From Ochromonas danica (taxonomy: Eukaryota; Sar; Chrysophyceae; Chromulinales; Chromulinaceae), in assembly GCA_015146655.1 (NCBI GenBank), contig VKHL01000028.1:174303-238302 (forward strand): a stretch of DNA of 64,000 nucleotides, given 5' to 3'. Positions 41,641 to 53,394 of the stretch are shown piece by piece. The notes under the pieces are model-generated. The model saw only the letters and a program-made list of their open reading frames with translations, had not been told where the DNA came from and did no database searches. Position numbers and translations under genes: made by a program. Positions within the stretch are counted from its first letter, which is position 1. Each line of letters starts with the position of its first letter.

Positions 41641-44600
41641 CTATCGAGGAGAATGCATTCCCAAACGTGTATCAAACTCCAGCCGCAAGAACTGGAGATG
41701 ACGACGATAAAAGTGACCATCATAATGATTCACCATCAAGCCTCCCACCAGGTTCATCGCCACCATGATAAACAAGGTCGCCCATACCAAGCCATGGATA
41801 TTCTTATAAGAAGCATTCCCTTGCGAACCAGAAGAACAGTCTAGACCAGAGAGCCAGTGGGCTGAAGAAGAATGAAAGATACATGTACGTAGTGCAGCTC
41901 GCAAGCTTGTTATAAGCACATGAAGCAGAAGCACAAGGACCAACGAAAAATAATACTCCTTGTAGTACCGCGGCCATGGGAAATCACGAACAGGCCTTTG
42001 CCCACTGCGATTATGTTAGAGATAGAAGTCAGAGAGACTCTAAGATCGATAAAAAAACAGGACACTTACCGCACAAGAAGAGTGAGAGATTGGGCTAAAA
42101 GACAAAGCAACATGGCATGTGCCATCATATCTTGCAACAAACAGAAATTGGCACTGTCTGAGAAAATCTGGCTTGATGAATCACTTCCACTTTGAAACAC
42201 TCGGTGCAATTGAGTAAGATGCGTGTAAAACGAGAGGCCAGTATGATCGCTTTCATCATACAACAAGGAGGCAGCAGCCATGTAGCCAGTAGCTAAAACC
42301 CCAATGCAAACGGTACCAACGCGAACAAGGAAATAATTATAAAATCTCTGGCTGTCCCTTGGCCGCACCACCAATGCATTCTTCCGGGGAGTATTCTTCA
42401 TTACATGCTCATGATCATCATTGAACAGCATAGGTAAGGTGAGTAGGGGAAGATAAAGAGCGGAGAAAACTAGCGCTAACGGAGGGGGTAAAGTAGGAGC
42501 AATTGAGACCGGCAATGCCTGAGAAAGAACTGGCCAGCATGCGAGAGAAGCAATAAAGATAACACTAAAAGCCAACGCTTGTTGCTTGTTGAGCAATAAG
42601 ACACGGCCTTTGCGAATGGTTTCCAAAAGTACTGAGAGATGCACATGTTCCATTAAAGCGGGATCGGGTCTCGAACTGATATCTGTTAAAACACACACAC
42701 GAAGAATAAAAACGTAAGTTAACATAAGTATAGGCCGTATCGTACCTCGCAAACTCGGCGACAAAAGTAAGCCTGGCTCTAACGATCGCAGTTGTAACAG
42801 ATCAATAGTGCCCAGGGCTACCAGATCAAACGACAAACGCAACTCACTTCGAGTCAAGCTGGCACTACTGTAAGTTGGGAAGAGTGATAAAACATCTCTC
42901 TCTTCAGCTGGAATGAAGGACAAAATATTGGGTAAGTATGTGAGAGACGTGGCAAGGTTCGAGGCTGAATAAATTTGCTGATTGTATGCTCGGTATCCAG
43001 CACCTACGGCTAAAACAACTTCTCCATTTTCTCGGAAGATGCCCACCATGCTATCAATAGTTTCAGGTGTAGCATCAGTAAACAAGGATACAAGTAAAGG
43101 TACATTATCAACATGTTGTAGATGATGCTTGATGGCTTCGATTCCATGAGGCATACGAGCTAAAACATCCCAATCTGCATATGATGAAATGTGCCGATGA
43201 GGATCATGACTATCTGATCCATCCAACTCCCGCAAAGAGATTGCACAATTCCAATCAAATTGAATGCCTAACTTTTCAGCTACGGGTTTCGATCTCTTCA
43301 TATTCTGTGCAGAGAAGTAAACAAATCGTATTCCTGCCACTTCAAGATCTTCTTTGGTGTTGGGGACGTCTTTGCGAACGGGAACACTAGATGCAGCCAT
43401 GCCCAAAAACACTTGTTGACGAAGAAGAGACCACAACTGGCGCAAAGCAGACCTTCGTTGTTGCTTTAGCAGGCGGTGAGCAGCACTTGTCGTGGTCGCT
43501 CCACTCCTTCGCATCTTACCCCGCTCGCTCTCATGTGTTTGAGACAAGAGAGCATTTGCTCTCGACGATTTATGCTCCTGATCATGATAATGGTCACTCG
43601 AAGAAACAACCCTATCGGCGCCATCCCTGCCATTGTGGTGATGATCAGCGCCATGTCGACGAGATGACGACCCCTTGGTAGAGAAGAAGTTGTGTTGAGA
43701 CAAAGAATACGATCTAATCTCTCGTCCAGGCATTTCTCTTTTGTCACCAGTCAAGGGCGAATCTTCATCATCATCAGGAGCTTCTGCAAAAGGCGGCGGC
43801 GAGGAAGATTTTGATCTGTGCTTGCGAGAAGAACTAATCGTAGCTAATTTTGGGGAAGGGGTACTAGAAGGAATGCGATCCAAAGAACGTGTTTTAATAA
43901 GAGGCACCACTTCCTCGACGCCTTCCAGTGAAAGACCACAAAAGGCTGAGTCTTCTGGACTATCAAGACGGGGATTCCGCTCCGTCTCTGTGCGAATCAG
44001 AACATCTGTTTCCGATTGATAATTGTTAACTAGCGACCCTGGGTTGACTTCAGTAACCTCTACATTGTCATTCGCCTGTGAAAGCAGTGATAGGGACATT
44101 GACAATGATCTCGTAGGTTTTGGCGACTCTCGGTCGAAAAAGCTGTGTTTAGAGGCGAGAGGAGGAGGAGGACTGAGACTTGTAGAAGCACTATCATCAA
44201 GTAACTCCGGTACATGTTTTGTCGACAGCCGAAAAGCTTCAGGAGATAATAACCATTGATCGTTGCGCTCATCATTCAAATGAAAAGTGAACTTTCCGCT
44301 CGTTGTCATTTGTTCCATTGGTCCATGATTTCCCATTGTCACCTCATGATGATAAAATGCTTGCAAGTTTGAGTCACTCACTGAGCGTTTAATATGAGAC
44401 CTGCCATGGCCACTGCCATTATGATGATGAAGAAGTGCAGAGTCCATTACTGTATGAACTTCATCCCAACAGCCAGCAACAGATTCACCACCAGCAACAG
44501 AGAGATTTTCTTGCTCAGTATACATATTGGTGTACAGGGGAGGCTGACTAATCACGGAGGCACTTGGTGGCCTACTAATAATAGGCAAGTGCAATGTCTC

Positions 44601-47600
44601 TTCTTGGCAATGCAGGATGTTTAAAACCTCCTCATCGGCACTACCACAATCGAAATGTGGCACAGGCAGGACATCGGGAACAGAAGTGGGCTCAAGGAGA
44701 GGGTACAGGCTGTGAGGGTCTTCTACAAAGCTAGTCTCAGACTTTTCTTGTGGATGAACATCAGCCAAATTGTCGATAACACATTGTTCAGGAGAACCGA
44801 ACTCTTTCAAGTCGCTTGGATCATCAGCACCCGTTGCTTTCTCTTCTGTTTCACTGTCAATATGCTTCTCCTCTTCTTTCTTACTTTCTGCAATATCTAC
44901 TACAGTGGGAATTTGAGGCTTTCGACCCATGAGAACGTCCACATTGGAAGGATCAACAAAAAACAAAGTGCGATTCTTCCGGTCATCATCTGTATATGCA
45001 GATCGAAAAGTGGACGACTTCTTTGCATGATTATGACCCAATGGTGGAATGGATGTTAGTGTGTGATGTTCATCAAAGTAAACCAACGAGGAAACAGGCA
45101 TCGGGGTATAACAAAAAGCCACCACATCGAAGTCCTCCAACCGCCAACGCTCATAGACATTCAACACTTCCATGCGATCAGCAGCGCTTAGCGGTGTGAT
45201 ATTTGACGTACTTCCATCCCAATACTCGCGACAATAGTTGAGAATAAGCGTTGGATCTCCCAAAGACATCATCTGTAAACCACCTCGTTGATCCTGATAC
45301 ACTGCACCACGCAACTGCGGAATCAACGATCCTCTTCGCCTGCTTTCTTCTTGACCCCATTGGTGATTGTCCTCAAGAAGATGAGCATTTTCCAAACCAG
45401 AAGCAATTACATTAATTTCTAACACTCTCATGAAAGGTGCCAAATCATCTTCCGTAAAGCCGATCTCCTCTGCCAGCTCTCGCAACGCTTCCAACGGCAA
45501 TGTTTGCTGAATGTGACGTACCAAAGAGCGTTCAATTACGGATCGCAAAGATTCCTTGTTGCTGACATTGGCAGTTTTGTTAAAATTGGTTGTTCGCGAT
45601 GAAGAATCTGATTGAAGCGTGGGACTTTTGGTGGCGGTGTGCTTATAGGTGAGCATCGCATTGATACCCAAAGGCTTCAAAGAGGGTAAGAATTTCCACC
45701 ACATAGGATTCTCAAATCGACTACCTGTTGCTTCAGGATTGGCATGAAGATCCAAGACAGTTCCTTTAACGTTCACATTGGCACTTCGTGCACGAGATAA
45801 TGCTCCTACACCACCTGCATTATCCATATCCGCAACACCTGAATCGCCATTGACATCGCGATCTTCATGCTTTTCAGTCAACAGAAAAATCTCTTCTGTC
45901 ACTGAGTAATTCTCACAAATGATATCATCATCGACAAAACAGACCATGGTGATACTACCGAGTTGATCCACAAGATTCATGCTGAAAAGAGGAATAGGTA
46001 ATAGTGGTGGCCTTTTGGAGGCCTGCACTCCAACAAGAGAAGAAGAACTGTTGTACACATCGACTATTGCCTCAACATCTTCAATAGTTCTGCCAAACAA
46101 GCGTGTATAAAGAACATTTAAAGCATACAAAAAGAAGCGTCGATATTCCACTTTAGTGTCTGTTTCCTCAGCTATATCCTCAGCGCGTCGATCAATATCT
46201 TCGTCAACAAACTCATCGTCATCTTCATGTTCTTCGATTGTATGAAGAACATTAGAGGTCGTATTGTGATGATGATTGAGAGACTCCGTTCTAGTACCCA
46301 CACGGTTTAATCGAGATGGCGAAGCAGGTAACTGATGACCACTGGTATTAATAGCATTATTCTGATTGTAGGTCAATGTGGTTGAAGTGTCTTCACTTTT
46401 ATGTAACGTGACTTCTAATGTAGATAAAATCTCAGCAGTACCCATGGCTTCACCTCCAATCAAAATAAATGGTATAGAAACAGGGACAAAAGTAAGTAAG
46501 ATAGTAGCAAAAGGAGACAAGACTGAGATAGCATATAAACGACGACTTTCAGGAAAGACTGCCAGTCGAATCGCCACTGCGATGGCAAATACTACCAGAT
46601 ACAATTTAATGACATTTCTCCCATGGTCAACCACCATCTGCAACAACTGAGAAAAGAATGTTCGATAGTTCAGATCTGGTTTATGATTTGCATACACTGT
46701 GCTAACGAAGTGTTCAATGGGAGTCTCAGCTAACATAAAGCATCGAATATCACCTGACAGACGCAAAATTTCAGTACTTTCGGGACCAAGAGAACGATGA
46801 CGCTCATTGGAAAAAGAAGAGGAGGAAGAGCTCTTAGGTGGTACTGATGCTGCCGGTGGTAAAGGCGGGAGAGCTGATGAGTCAGTAGGCGAAGGCGGAC
46901 GTGGACCATCAGTTTCCATGACCGATTTTGATCTTGATCGCTTGGCTGTATCCAATGGAGTCTTGGAGGTGGATCTTTTCCCATGCTTATTGATCAAGAT
47001 CTTCGTGCCTGATTGTAATAGTTGTCCCACTTCCCAATGCCTCTGTAGTGATTGTGGGTATTCATTCATCCGATCCTCAGAAGGTCTCACTTCTCCTTCT
47101 CTCGCACTGCTAGCACCTGCAGTTGAACTTGAAGCACCAACTGACAAATTGGTATCTTTCAGTTCTCTCCAAGGATCGAAGAGTTCAGGTTTCACTTTGT
47201 TTTCAGTCGCAGGGTGGCTGTGAGTGTGACTGTGAGTGTGGCTGTGCATGGCAGCGGTAGTAGCTGACCGTGACTCCTTACGAGGTACCAACTCATAGAC
47301 CTTACAAGGTGTGACATCTCCTCCCATAAGAGCAATAATATCTCCTTCTGCTAGTAGTAGATAAGGAACTTTAATCCAAGCCCCATTTCGATAGGTATTG
47401 ATAATTGATAATTGAGAATGACCTGTGGGGATATAAGTACCGAAAGAAAGTTGAGATGGTGGTTTCTTGGCTTGGAGAAGGTAATATGCTTCATATTGGG
47501 TGAGAATGGACGTGATGAGACGAGAGAGATCACTGCGACTGCAGTGACGGTATTGGATGACGACCCCCAAGTTGACCACTACCACACCAAAGAGGATGAC

Positions 47601-47849
47601 AGCTGTCAGTAAGAAACCTGACTGAAAGACTCTCTCTTGGTTGAGGATATAACAAACTACTAAGACAGTCACTACAAAGAGGTTAAATCCCAACCAAATA
47701 CATAACTTTTCATCCACACAATCCCATCGACTATAGACTTTCTCATAAGGTCCTGTATTGGCTCTTTTAAATGCTGATAAGACACGCTTTCGTGCATCAT
47801 CAAATGACAAGCCAATCACTGCTTCTCTTCCTGGACCTTCATTCATCAT
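41641..47849 (-). CDS. TMEM94-like (ERMA-type) P-type ATPase relative
   Basis: Exons 42746-47849, 42070-42682 and 41641-42004 join in phase to about 2026 residues. The 63-nt intron at 42683-42745 (GTACGA...AACAG) is a multiple of three without stop, so it could also be read through. Family marks: FDDARKRVLSAFKR at the N-terminus, membrane pairs near residues 55-100 and 425-475, MNLVDQLGSITMVCFVDDD in place of the phosphorylation loop, RLEDFDVVAFCYTPMPVSS, a phosphatase-like tail region (VAGIRFVYFSAQNMKRSK) and the C-terminal FDTRLGMHSP motif. TMEM94 in animals is a divergent ER P-type ATPase proposed to import Mg2+. Here the DKTGT motif is even less conserved (VDDDI). Very long Ser/Asp-rich inserts separate the domains. 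Confidence 0.8.
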
Positions 47850-47903
47850 GAAAATCCCGTATGGATTGGTTCTGCTGTCAATAGTCCAGCACTAACCTCC
47901 TTC

Positions 47904-47912
47904 TTAAGTTAA
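47904..47912 (+). promoter_or_regulatory. TTAAGTTAA element in the TMEM94-like/BRCT divergent promoter
   Basis: Exact 9-mer 55 bp from the TMEM94-like start (47849, minus) and 76 bp from the BRCT gene start (47988, plus). Same word and same setting as at 248, 10003 and 40096. Confidence 0.5.
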
Positions 47913-47987
47913 TTATTAATACGGATATACATAATTATAGTGTATTTCCTTAAAGACAGTCTGATCATGGTCTAATAATCAAAATAA

Positions 47988-49136
47988 ATGAGAGGTCCTC
48001 TTGTTACAAAACTAAAACAAAATGATACTATCTTACAAGGATTTCATATCATTATAACAGGTTTTAATGAGAAGGATTATATTCGTGTAGCAAAGTTAGC
48101 AGTCTTACTAGGTGCTATAGTAGAGACAGTGTGTAGTCCACGTGTCACCTGTCTTATCACCCGCTATATGGGGGCTACACACTGTATTGAAGCAATTAAC
48201 CTTCATATCCCTATCATCACTGTACCTTTTCTACAAGATGTACAAAGTCATGAGAAGCTTCTTCCTTTAGAGAACTATCTTGCTCCACCTTTCTATCGTC
48301 TGACCATCTGTTGTACTGGTCTCTCAGCGAGTCAACGACGTGATTGTCAACATCATGTAGAACTACTAGGAGGGAAGTGGAAGAATGACTTGGAGCAGAA
48401 TGTCACCACTCATCTCATCGCTTGTGAGGCTAAGGGGGCCAAGTATGAACATGCTCGATCTTGGGGCACTGTACACATCGTTACCATGCAATGGATAGAA
48501 GCTTGTGCGAAGCAAAAGCAGTGGCTACCAGAAGAAAAGTACTATCTAACCCACCCCTCCTCCTCCTCCAACATGACTACCTCGGAGGTGGTGGTAGTGG
48601 ATGAGGGTGCTAAGTTGAAGCACACTGTAGTGGTAGTAGAAGATAGTCAAAGCATGGAAGTCGACGACAGTTCATTAATCTCTTATAACCATATCCAGAG
48701 AGAAGAAGTCAACTCCTCCTCCTCCTCTTCTTCTTCTTCAAAGGCAAAGTTGAGCTTTCTGCAGGTGGTAGAAGAAGTAGAACATGTTCTGGTAGATCGT
48801 CTATCTATCCACAGCCTTCCTCCTATAGAAGCTATCTTACCACATCAACGATTAGCCTTAGCTGGATCTGGTGTCTTTATTCAAGGCTATTCAAAGCCTT
48901 GGAGGGACTATGTAGTCAAGCTAGTTCTTCATACTGGAGGACATGTCCATCCTTTCCTATCACAGACCACAGCCTATGTCATTTTAGGTCCTCAATTAAG
49001 TGAGAAAATGCGTCAAGAACTCTCACAACATCCTTGTGATCTAGAACAAATTGGTGTGCTCTGGTTCTTAGAGCATTTCTTCCCTCCAGCAAGTTGGGAG
49101 GATACTATCTCTCAAGCATTAGCAATGGTGAAGTGA
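47988..49136 (+). CDS. Multi-BRCT-domain protein (TopBP1/Rad4-like)
   Basis: Single exon, 382 residues. Three BRCT-like domains: residues about 14-90 (LQGFHIIITGFNEKDYIRVAK), about 100-185 with the best match (FYRLTICCTGLSASQRRDC, LLGGKW, VTTHLIACEAKGAKYEHA, GTVHIVTMQWIEACAKQK, the W-x3-C signature) and about 285-375 (LFxGSGVFIQGYS..VLHTGGHVHPF..AYVILGP). A Ser/Glu-rich linker joins the second and third. Tandem BRCTs bind phosphopeptides in replication-checkpoint scaffolds such as TopBP1/Dpb11/Rad4; no enzymatic domain is present. An orthologue assignment cannot be made by eye. The start at 47988 is the first ATG of the frame. Confidence 0.8.
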   Translation: MRGPLVTKLKQNDTILQGFHIIITGFNEKDYIRVAKLAVLLGAIVETVCSPRVTCLITRYMGATHCIEAINLHIPIITVPFLQDVQSHEKLLPLENYLAPPFYRLTICCTGLSASQRRDCQHHVELLGGKWKNDLEQNVTTHLIACEAKGAKYEHARSWGTVHIVTMQWIEACAKQKQWLPEEKYYLTHPSSSSNMTTSEVVVVDEGAKLKHTVVVVEDSQSMEVDDSSLISYNHIQREEVNSSSSSSSSSKAKLSFLQVVEEVEHVLVDRLSIHSLPPIEAILPHQRLALAGSGVFIQGYSKPWRDYVVKLVLHTGGHVHPFLSQTTAYVILGPQLSEKMRQELSQHPCDLEQIGVLWFLEHFFPPASWEDTISQALAMVK

Positions 49137-49281
49137 ATCTAGGCTATACTATGACCAATTACAGTAGATACCGGTTAGTCCAAAATCGAGGAGAATTTAA
49201 TCAATTAGATACCATTTGTTAGTTATGGTAATCAATCATAACCTCCTACTCTTTAAAGTTGCTGTTTAAGAAAACCATCTT

Positions 49282-51198
49282 CTAATGATGGAAAAGACGC
49301 AAATCAGTGAATGCCATCGTCATGTCATACTCCTTGCATGCAGAGATGACTTCTTCATCTGCAACGCTTCCTCCAGGTTGAGCCACAAATTGAACACCCA
49401 CCTTCGAAGCGTGATCAATAGAGTCACGGAATGGGAAGAAGGCATCACTACTAATGGAGACTCCAGCTAAAGTAGAGAGGAAAGCATTCTTCTCTTCAGC
49501 AGTGAGAGGTTCAGGCTGAGTCTCGAAGTTATCAGACCACACGGGTAACTCTGCTGCAGTAATATCACCTTCGATATATCGAACACGTGCATTGACTCGG
49601 TCTTGACGCTTCACAGTCTTCTTGAATGATAAACCTTGCACTTTAGGATGCTGACGTAAATACCAGACAGCCACCTTGCGACCAGCAAGTTTCACACAAT
49701 CTACACGACTCTGTTGACCAGCACCAACACCAATCATCTGACCATTCTTAGCATAACCCACACTATTCGACTGGGTATATTTAATCGCAATAGAAGCTAA
49801 GATGAGATCACGCTTGGCTTCTTCTGGTAATGCAGTGCCAGTGACGAGTTTCTTCAAATGGGCTTCAGTGAAGATAACGTCATTGCGTCGTTGCATCATT
49901 ACAGTGCCAAAGACTTCTCTGAACTCCTCCAAAGGGGCAACATAGCGCTCATCTGCTTGTAGAACAATGAAGCCACCCTTCTTCTTGGCCTTCAAGATCT
50001 CCAAAGCCTCGGGTTCAAATGCAGGGGCAATGATACCATCGCAAACCTCAGTCTTGAGTACCTTTGCGGTGGAGACATCGACTGGGTGAGAGATAGCAAC
50101 AAAGTCACCAAAAGAGCACATGGGGTCCGCATTTCTAGCACGAACATAAGCCAATGCAGTGGGTGAGAGGGCGGCAGGATCGGCCACCTCGTAGGCTTGG
50201 GCCTCGACTGCTGATAAAGGCACACCCACCGCTGCACCCGCTGGAGACACGTGTTTGAAAGAAGCAGCAGCTGGTAAGTCCAGCGCTTGTCTCAGTTCCG
50301 CCACTAATTGCCAAGCATTGGCAGCATCCAGAAGGTTAATGTAACCAGGAGTTCCATTGATCACCTGGAAAGGCAAGTTACGATCAATAGGTCTGTAGAT
50401 CACAGAAGGTTTCTGGTGAGGGTTGCATCCATATTTCAATGTGAAGACTGGCTTATAAGAACGAGTCACGACGGGAGCTTCAGTGACACCAAGAGAGGTA
50501 GCGAAATAGGAGCTAATATGTGCATCATAAGCAGCACTAGTAGCAAAAGCTTGAGCAGCCAAACGTCTACGAGTAGCAAGAGAAGTACCACCATTATTGG
50601 AAGTAATCTCTTGTAAGAAGGAAGCGTATTGCTCAGGGTTGGTAAGAATAGCAACATAGGCATGATTCTTAGCAGAACTGCGAAGCATGGAAGGACCACC
50701 AATATCAATATTTTCCACACACATGTTAAACTCTGCACCAGAAGCCACTATATATCATGACAAGAAACGCAGTCGTTAGTCGTAGTTTAGCAAAGGACAC
50801 TGACACCCGACAGAGTGACACTGACCTGTTGCCTCAAAGGGGTACAAGTTCATGACAACCAAGTCAATCGCACCAATCCCATTAGCAGCCATCTCCGCTT
50901 CATGCTTTTGATTCCCACGTACTGCCAATAGGCCTCCGTGAACTTTAGGGTGGAGGGTCTTCACTCTTCCGTCGAGAATCTCTGGAGAGCCAGTGTAGTC
51001 ACTGATGTCAGTCACTTCCAGGCCCGCCTCTCGCATGGCTTTAGCGGTACCACCGGTAGAAAGAAGTTGGACACCATAAGTTGCCAACGACTTGGCTAAA
51101 TCAATTAATCCTGTCTTATCCGAGACAGACAACAAGGCTCTCTTGATAGGAATGACATCAAGAAGAGCCCCCTGAACACTAGAAAGAATATGAGCCAT
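49282..51198 (-). CDS. PURH: Bifunctional AICAR transformylase/IMP cyclohydrolase
   Basis: Exons 50826-51198 and 49282-50747 join in phase (78-nt intron) to 612 residues, the full length for ATIC/PurH, which performs the last two steps of purine synthesis: formylation of AICAR and ring closure to IMP. Seen: the N-terminal MGS-like IMP cyclohydrolase domain ([71 protein letters not shown]) and the transformylase half ([29 protein letters not shown] with the catalytic Lys-His, [34 protein letters not shown] end). All expected key residues are visible. No targeting peptide. Confidence 0.95.
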
Positions 51199-51524
51199 TT
51201 TTAATTGAAATCAGTGGACAGAAGTAGTATAATAAGACAATTCCGTGAAGCCAGGAAGTGTGATAGAACTACTGGTGGAGAGTAAGATGGTGGTGAATCT
51301 TCACTTGATGCAAGTATTTTCATTGGCCAAACACATCACATTCAGCAAAACTCTACTTTTGGAAACTTCGCCTTTGATGCTATTGCTAAATCTGGCGATC
51401 TAGACTAATCTAATTCTAGAACTAGATCTGGTCTAATTCTGACAAAAGGGAAGTACTCGTACTAGTATATAATTTTAGCTTTTATACATGTATAGTACCA
51501 ACTGTCTCAAGGATGGTTTGTTTC
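51199..51524. other. Intergenic region with small inverted repeats
   Basis: About 325 bp upstream of PURH. GATCTAG at 51397-51403 and CTAGATC at 51422-51428 form an inverted repeat, and CTAATTCT and ATCTGG recur nearby. The word CTAGATCTGG (51422-51431) also occurs upstream of the endonuclease III/TMEM242-like pair at 55035-55044. Confidence 0.5.
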
Positions 51525-52272
51525 TTATTTAGCAGCCAAAGCTAGAATATCCTTCTCAATATCCTTTTCATTCTTAATGGGAAGCACATTGCCTTGCTTG
51601 TCCACAATGAACTTGCCAGCAAAATTCCAGCGAACATCACCAAGAACACCCTTGGCTTTAAGGTAACGATAGGTAGGGCGTGTGTTCGCACCATTTACAT
51701 CGGCCTTCGTGAACACGTTGGCACCTTTCACACCTTTAGCCGCACAAAAGGCTGAAATCTCAGCATCGGAGCCAGGCTATATCACAAGCATGAGTTCAGA
51801 GAAGAAGGTAAAGACTTGATATGTGACGATCTTACCTCCTGACCCAGAAACTGGGAAAAGACAGAGTTATCCACGGGAATAATTTTCATAGGGAGAAGAC
51901 GAGTGTTAATTAGATCCCTTCAACGTCCCAGCAATAAAGAGAACTTACCTGATTGCAAGGGAAGAGAGCCACTTCGACACCTTTATCCTTAAGTTCTGCA
52001 ATACGAGCTAATAGTTGATAACCCGAGGAGGTGAAGCCACACTTGGAGGCGACATTGACTCCATAGACAACCTTGCCACGGAACTTCTCGAAAGATACAT
52101 TGTTGCCATTGGCATCCTTTTCCACGATATCATAGAAGGAATTTGGCACATCTCCAGACATCTTCAACGCAGTTCCACTGCGTGCAGAAGCAGTCACACG
52201 GAATGCCCAGACCATGGATACCATGAGAGATGAGAAGGCCAAAAGACGAAGAAATTGATGCATGAAGGACAT
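51525..52272 (-). CDS. Glutathione peroxidase, probably plastid-targeted
   Basis: Exons 51949-52272, 51836-51850 (a 15-nt micro-exon) and 51525-51776 join in phase to 196 residues. The micro-exon encodes FLGQE and is flanked by clean GT-AG signals; it is needed to complete the invariant FPCNQFLGQEPG motif. Other marks: NVASKCGFT with the peroxidatic Cys (a Cys form, not selenocysteine) and VRWNFAGKFIVDKQG with the catalytic Trp-Asn. These enzymes reduce lipid and hydrogen peroxides, usually with thioredoxin in the Cys forms. The N-terminus is a signal peptide (FLRLLAFSSLMVSMVWA) ending WAFRVTASARS, the Phe-type bipartite plastid signal. The ATG at 52272 is preferred to the upstream TTG. Confidence 0.92.
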
Positions 52273-52676
52273 GATAATTCGAAATGAAATCAATAGGGAC
52301 TAAAGGATTTTAATTCTGATTTGAGGCAACAAGTCTGACTGTCACTGTACCGAGGAGAAGTGCAGAATTCGGAACTCGCAACGAAGACGCAACGAAGAAG
52401 TCTGAAGAAGTCAAAGGAAAGGAAAAACACGTCATCACGCACCGTGGAATTGAAGTCTGGAAGTCAACCTCACGCAATTGAGGAAGTGCAACGGCAAAAG
52501 GTGGGAAAATTCCCGCGCAAGCGACAATACTCACGTCGTCCCTGATCCGGGCGCTTCAAGAAAAGAGCGAAAACAAGTTGGGCCTTGCAGCAAAGCTCCG
52601 CCTTGGCCTCTGCCCCAAAAGCTTGCCTTCTTGCACTGTGTATCTGTTTCATTTCAAGTAAATCAACTTTATATAA
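52273..52676. other. Divergent promoter region between GPx and Pro/Ala/Lys-rich gene
   Basis: About 400 bp shared upstream region of two genes for probably plastid-targeted proteins. A TATATAAA stretch just precedes the plus-strand ATG. TTAAGTTAA is absent here. Confidence 0.4.
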
Positions 52677-53394
52677 ATGGCTCGTTATTCTTTCTTCCTT
52701 GTTTTGGCTTGCCTTCTTGCTGCTGTGATGGCATTCGCTCCTATGGGTGGTCGTTCTATGAACAGCAAGGTGAGCAAATATTGGCATTGAATGAATAGAT
52801 TTTCCTATGTTATCCTCACATTACCTAACCTACACTATTATTCTTCTTGATTTTTGTCGTTAGATGTCCATGGGTGCTGTTAGCTGGGTGAAGAAGACTC
52901 CTGCAGCTGCTGCCCCTGCACCCGCAGCTCCTGCTCCAGTGAAGTCTGTCGCCGCCAAGCCTTTACCCAAGCCTTTGCCTAAGCCAGCTGCTCCTGTCAA
53001 GGCTACCCCTGCCCCTGTTAAGCCAACTCCTGCTCCTGTCAAGCCTGCTTCTGGCCCTGCATTCAAGCTTTCTCTTTCTGCCAAGCCCTTGCCAAAGCCT
53101 GTGCCTGTCTTGCCCAAGGCTGCCGCTCCTGCTCCAGTGAAGCCTGCTCCTGTTAAGCCCACCCCTGTCAAGGCTGCTGCTCCTGCTCCTGTTAAGCCCG
53201 CAGCTAAGCCCCTCCCTAAGCCTGCTCCTCTGAAGGCTCCTGCCCTGACCTTCAAGGCCCCTGCTGTCACTCCCGCCAAGGCCGCTGCAAAGAAGGACAC
53301 CAAGCCCGCCGTCGTAGCTGGCAGGCCAGATCCTACTCCTGAGCTCTACGTTGACGAGTCCGCTGACTTCTGGGCTTTCCTCAAGAAGATTTAA
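52677..53394 (+). CDS. Pro/Ala/Lys-rich disordered protein with plastid-type presequence
   Basis: Exons 52677-52769 and 52864-53394 join in phase to 207 residues. Exon 1 is a complete signal peptide (SFFLVLACLLAAVMA) followed by FAPMGG, the best ASAFAP-like plastid motif in the window. Exon 2 encodes about 150 residues almost only of Pro, Ala, Lys and Val, in loose repeats of KPLPKP and APAPVKP/TPAPVKP, with a short hydrophobic interruption (FKLSLSAKPLPK) and the distinct tail PELYVDESADFWAFLKKI. Lys is nearly always AAG and Ala/Pro nearly always end in T or C, suggesting high expression. The protein should be cationic and unfolded. No known family recognised. A lysine-rich repeat linker, as in pyrenoid or antenna scaffolds, is one possibility, but that is inference. 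Confidence 0.8.

Noticed and set aside
49992-50738. Leu/Ser-rich open frames overlapping PURH
   Set aside because: Frame shadows of the PURH exon.
52860-53303. Minus-strand Gly/Ala-rich open frame of 147 codons
   Set aside because: Mirror of the Pro/Ala/Lys-rich gene; its low-complexity composition is a by-product of the biased codons on the plus strand.
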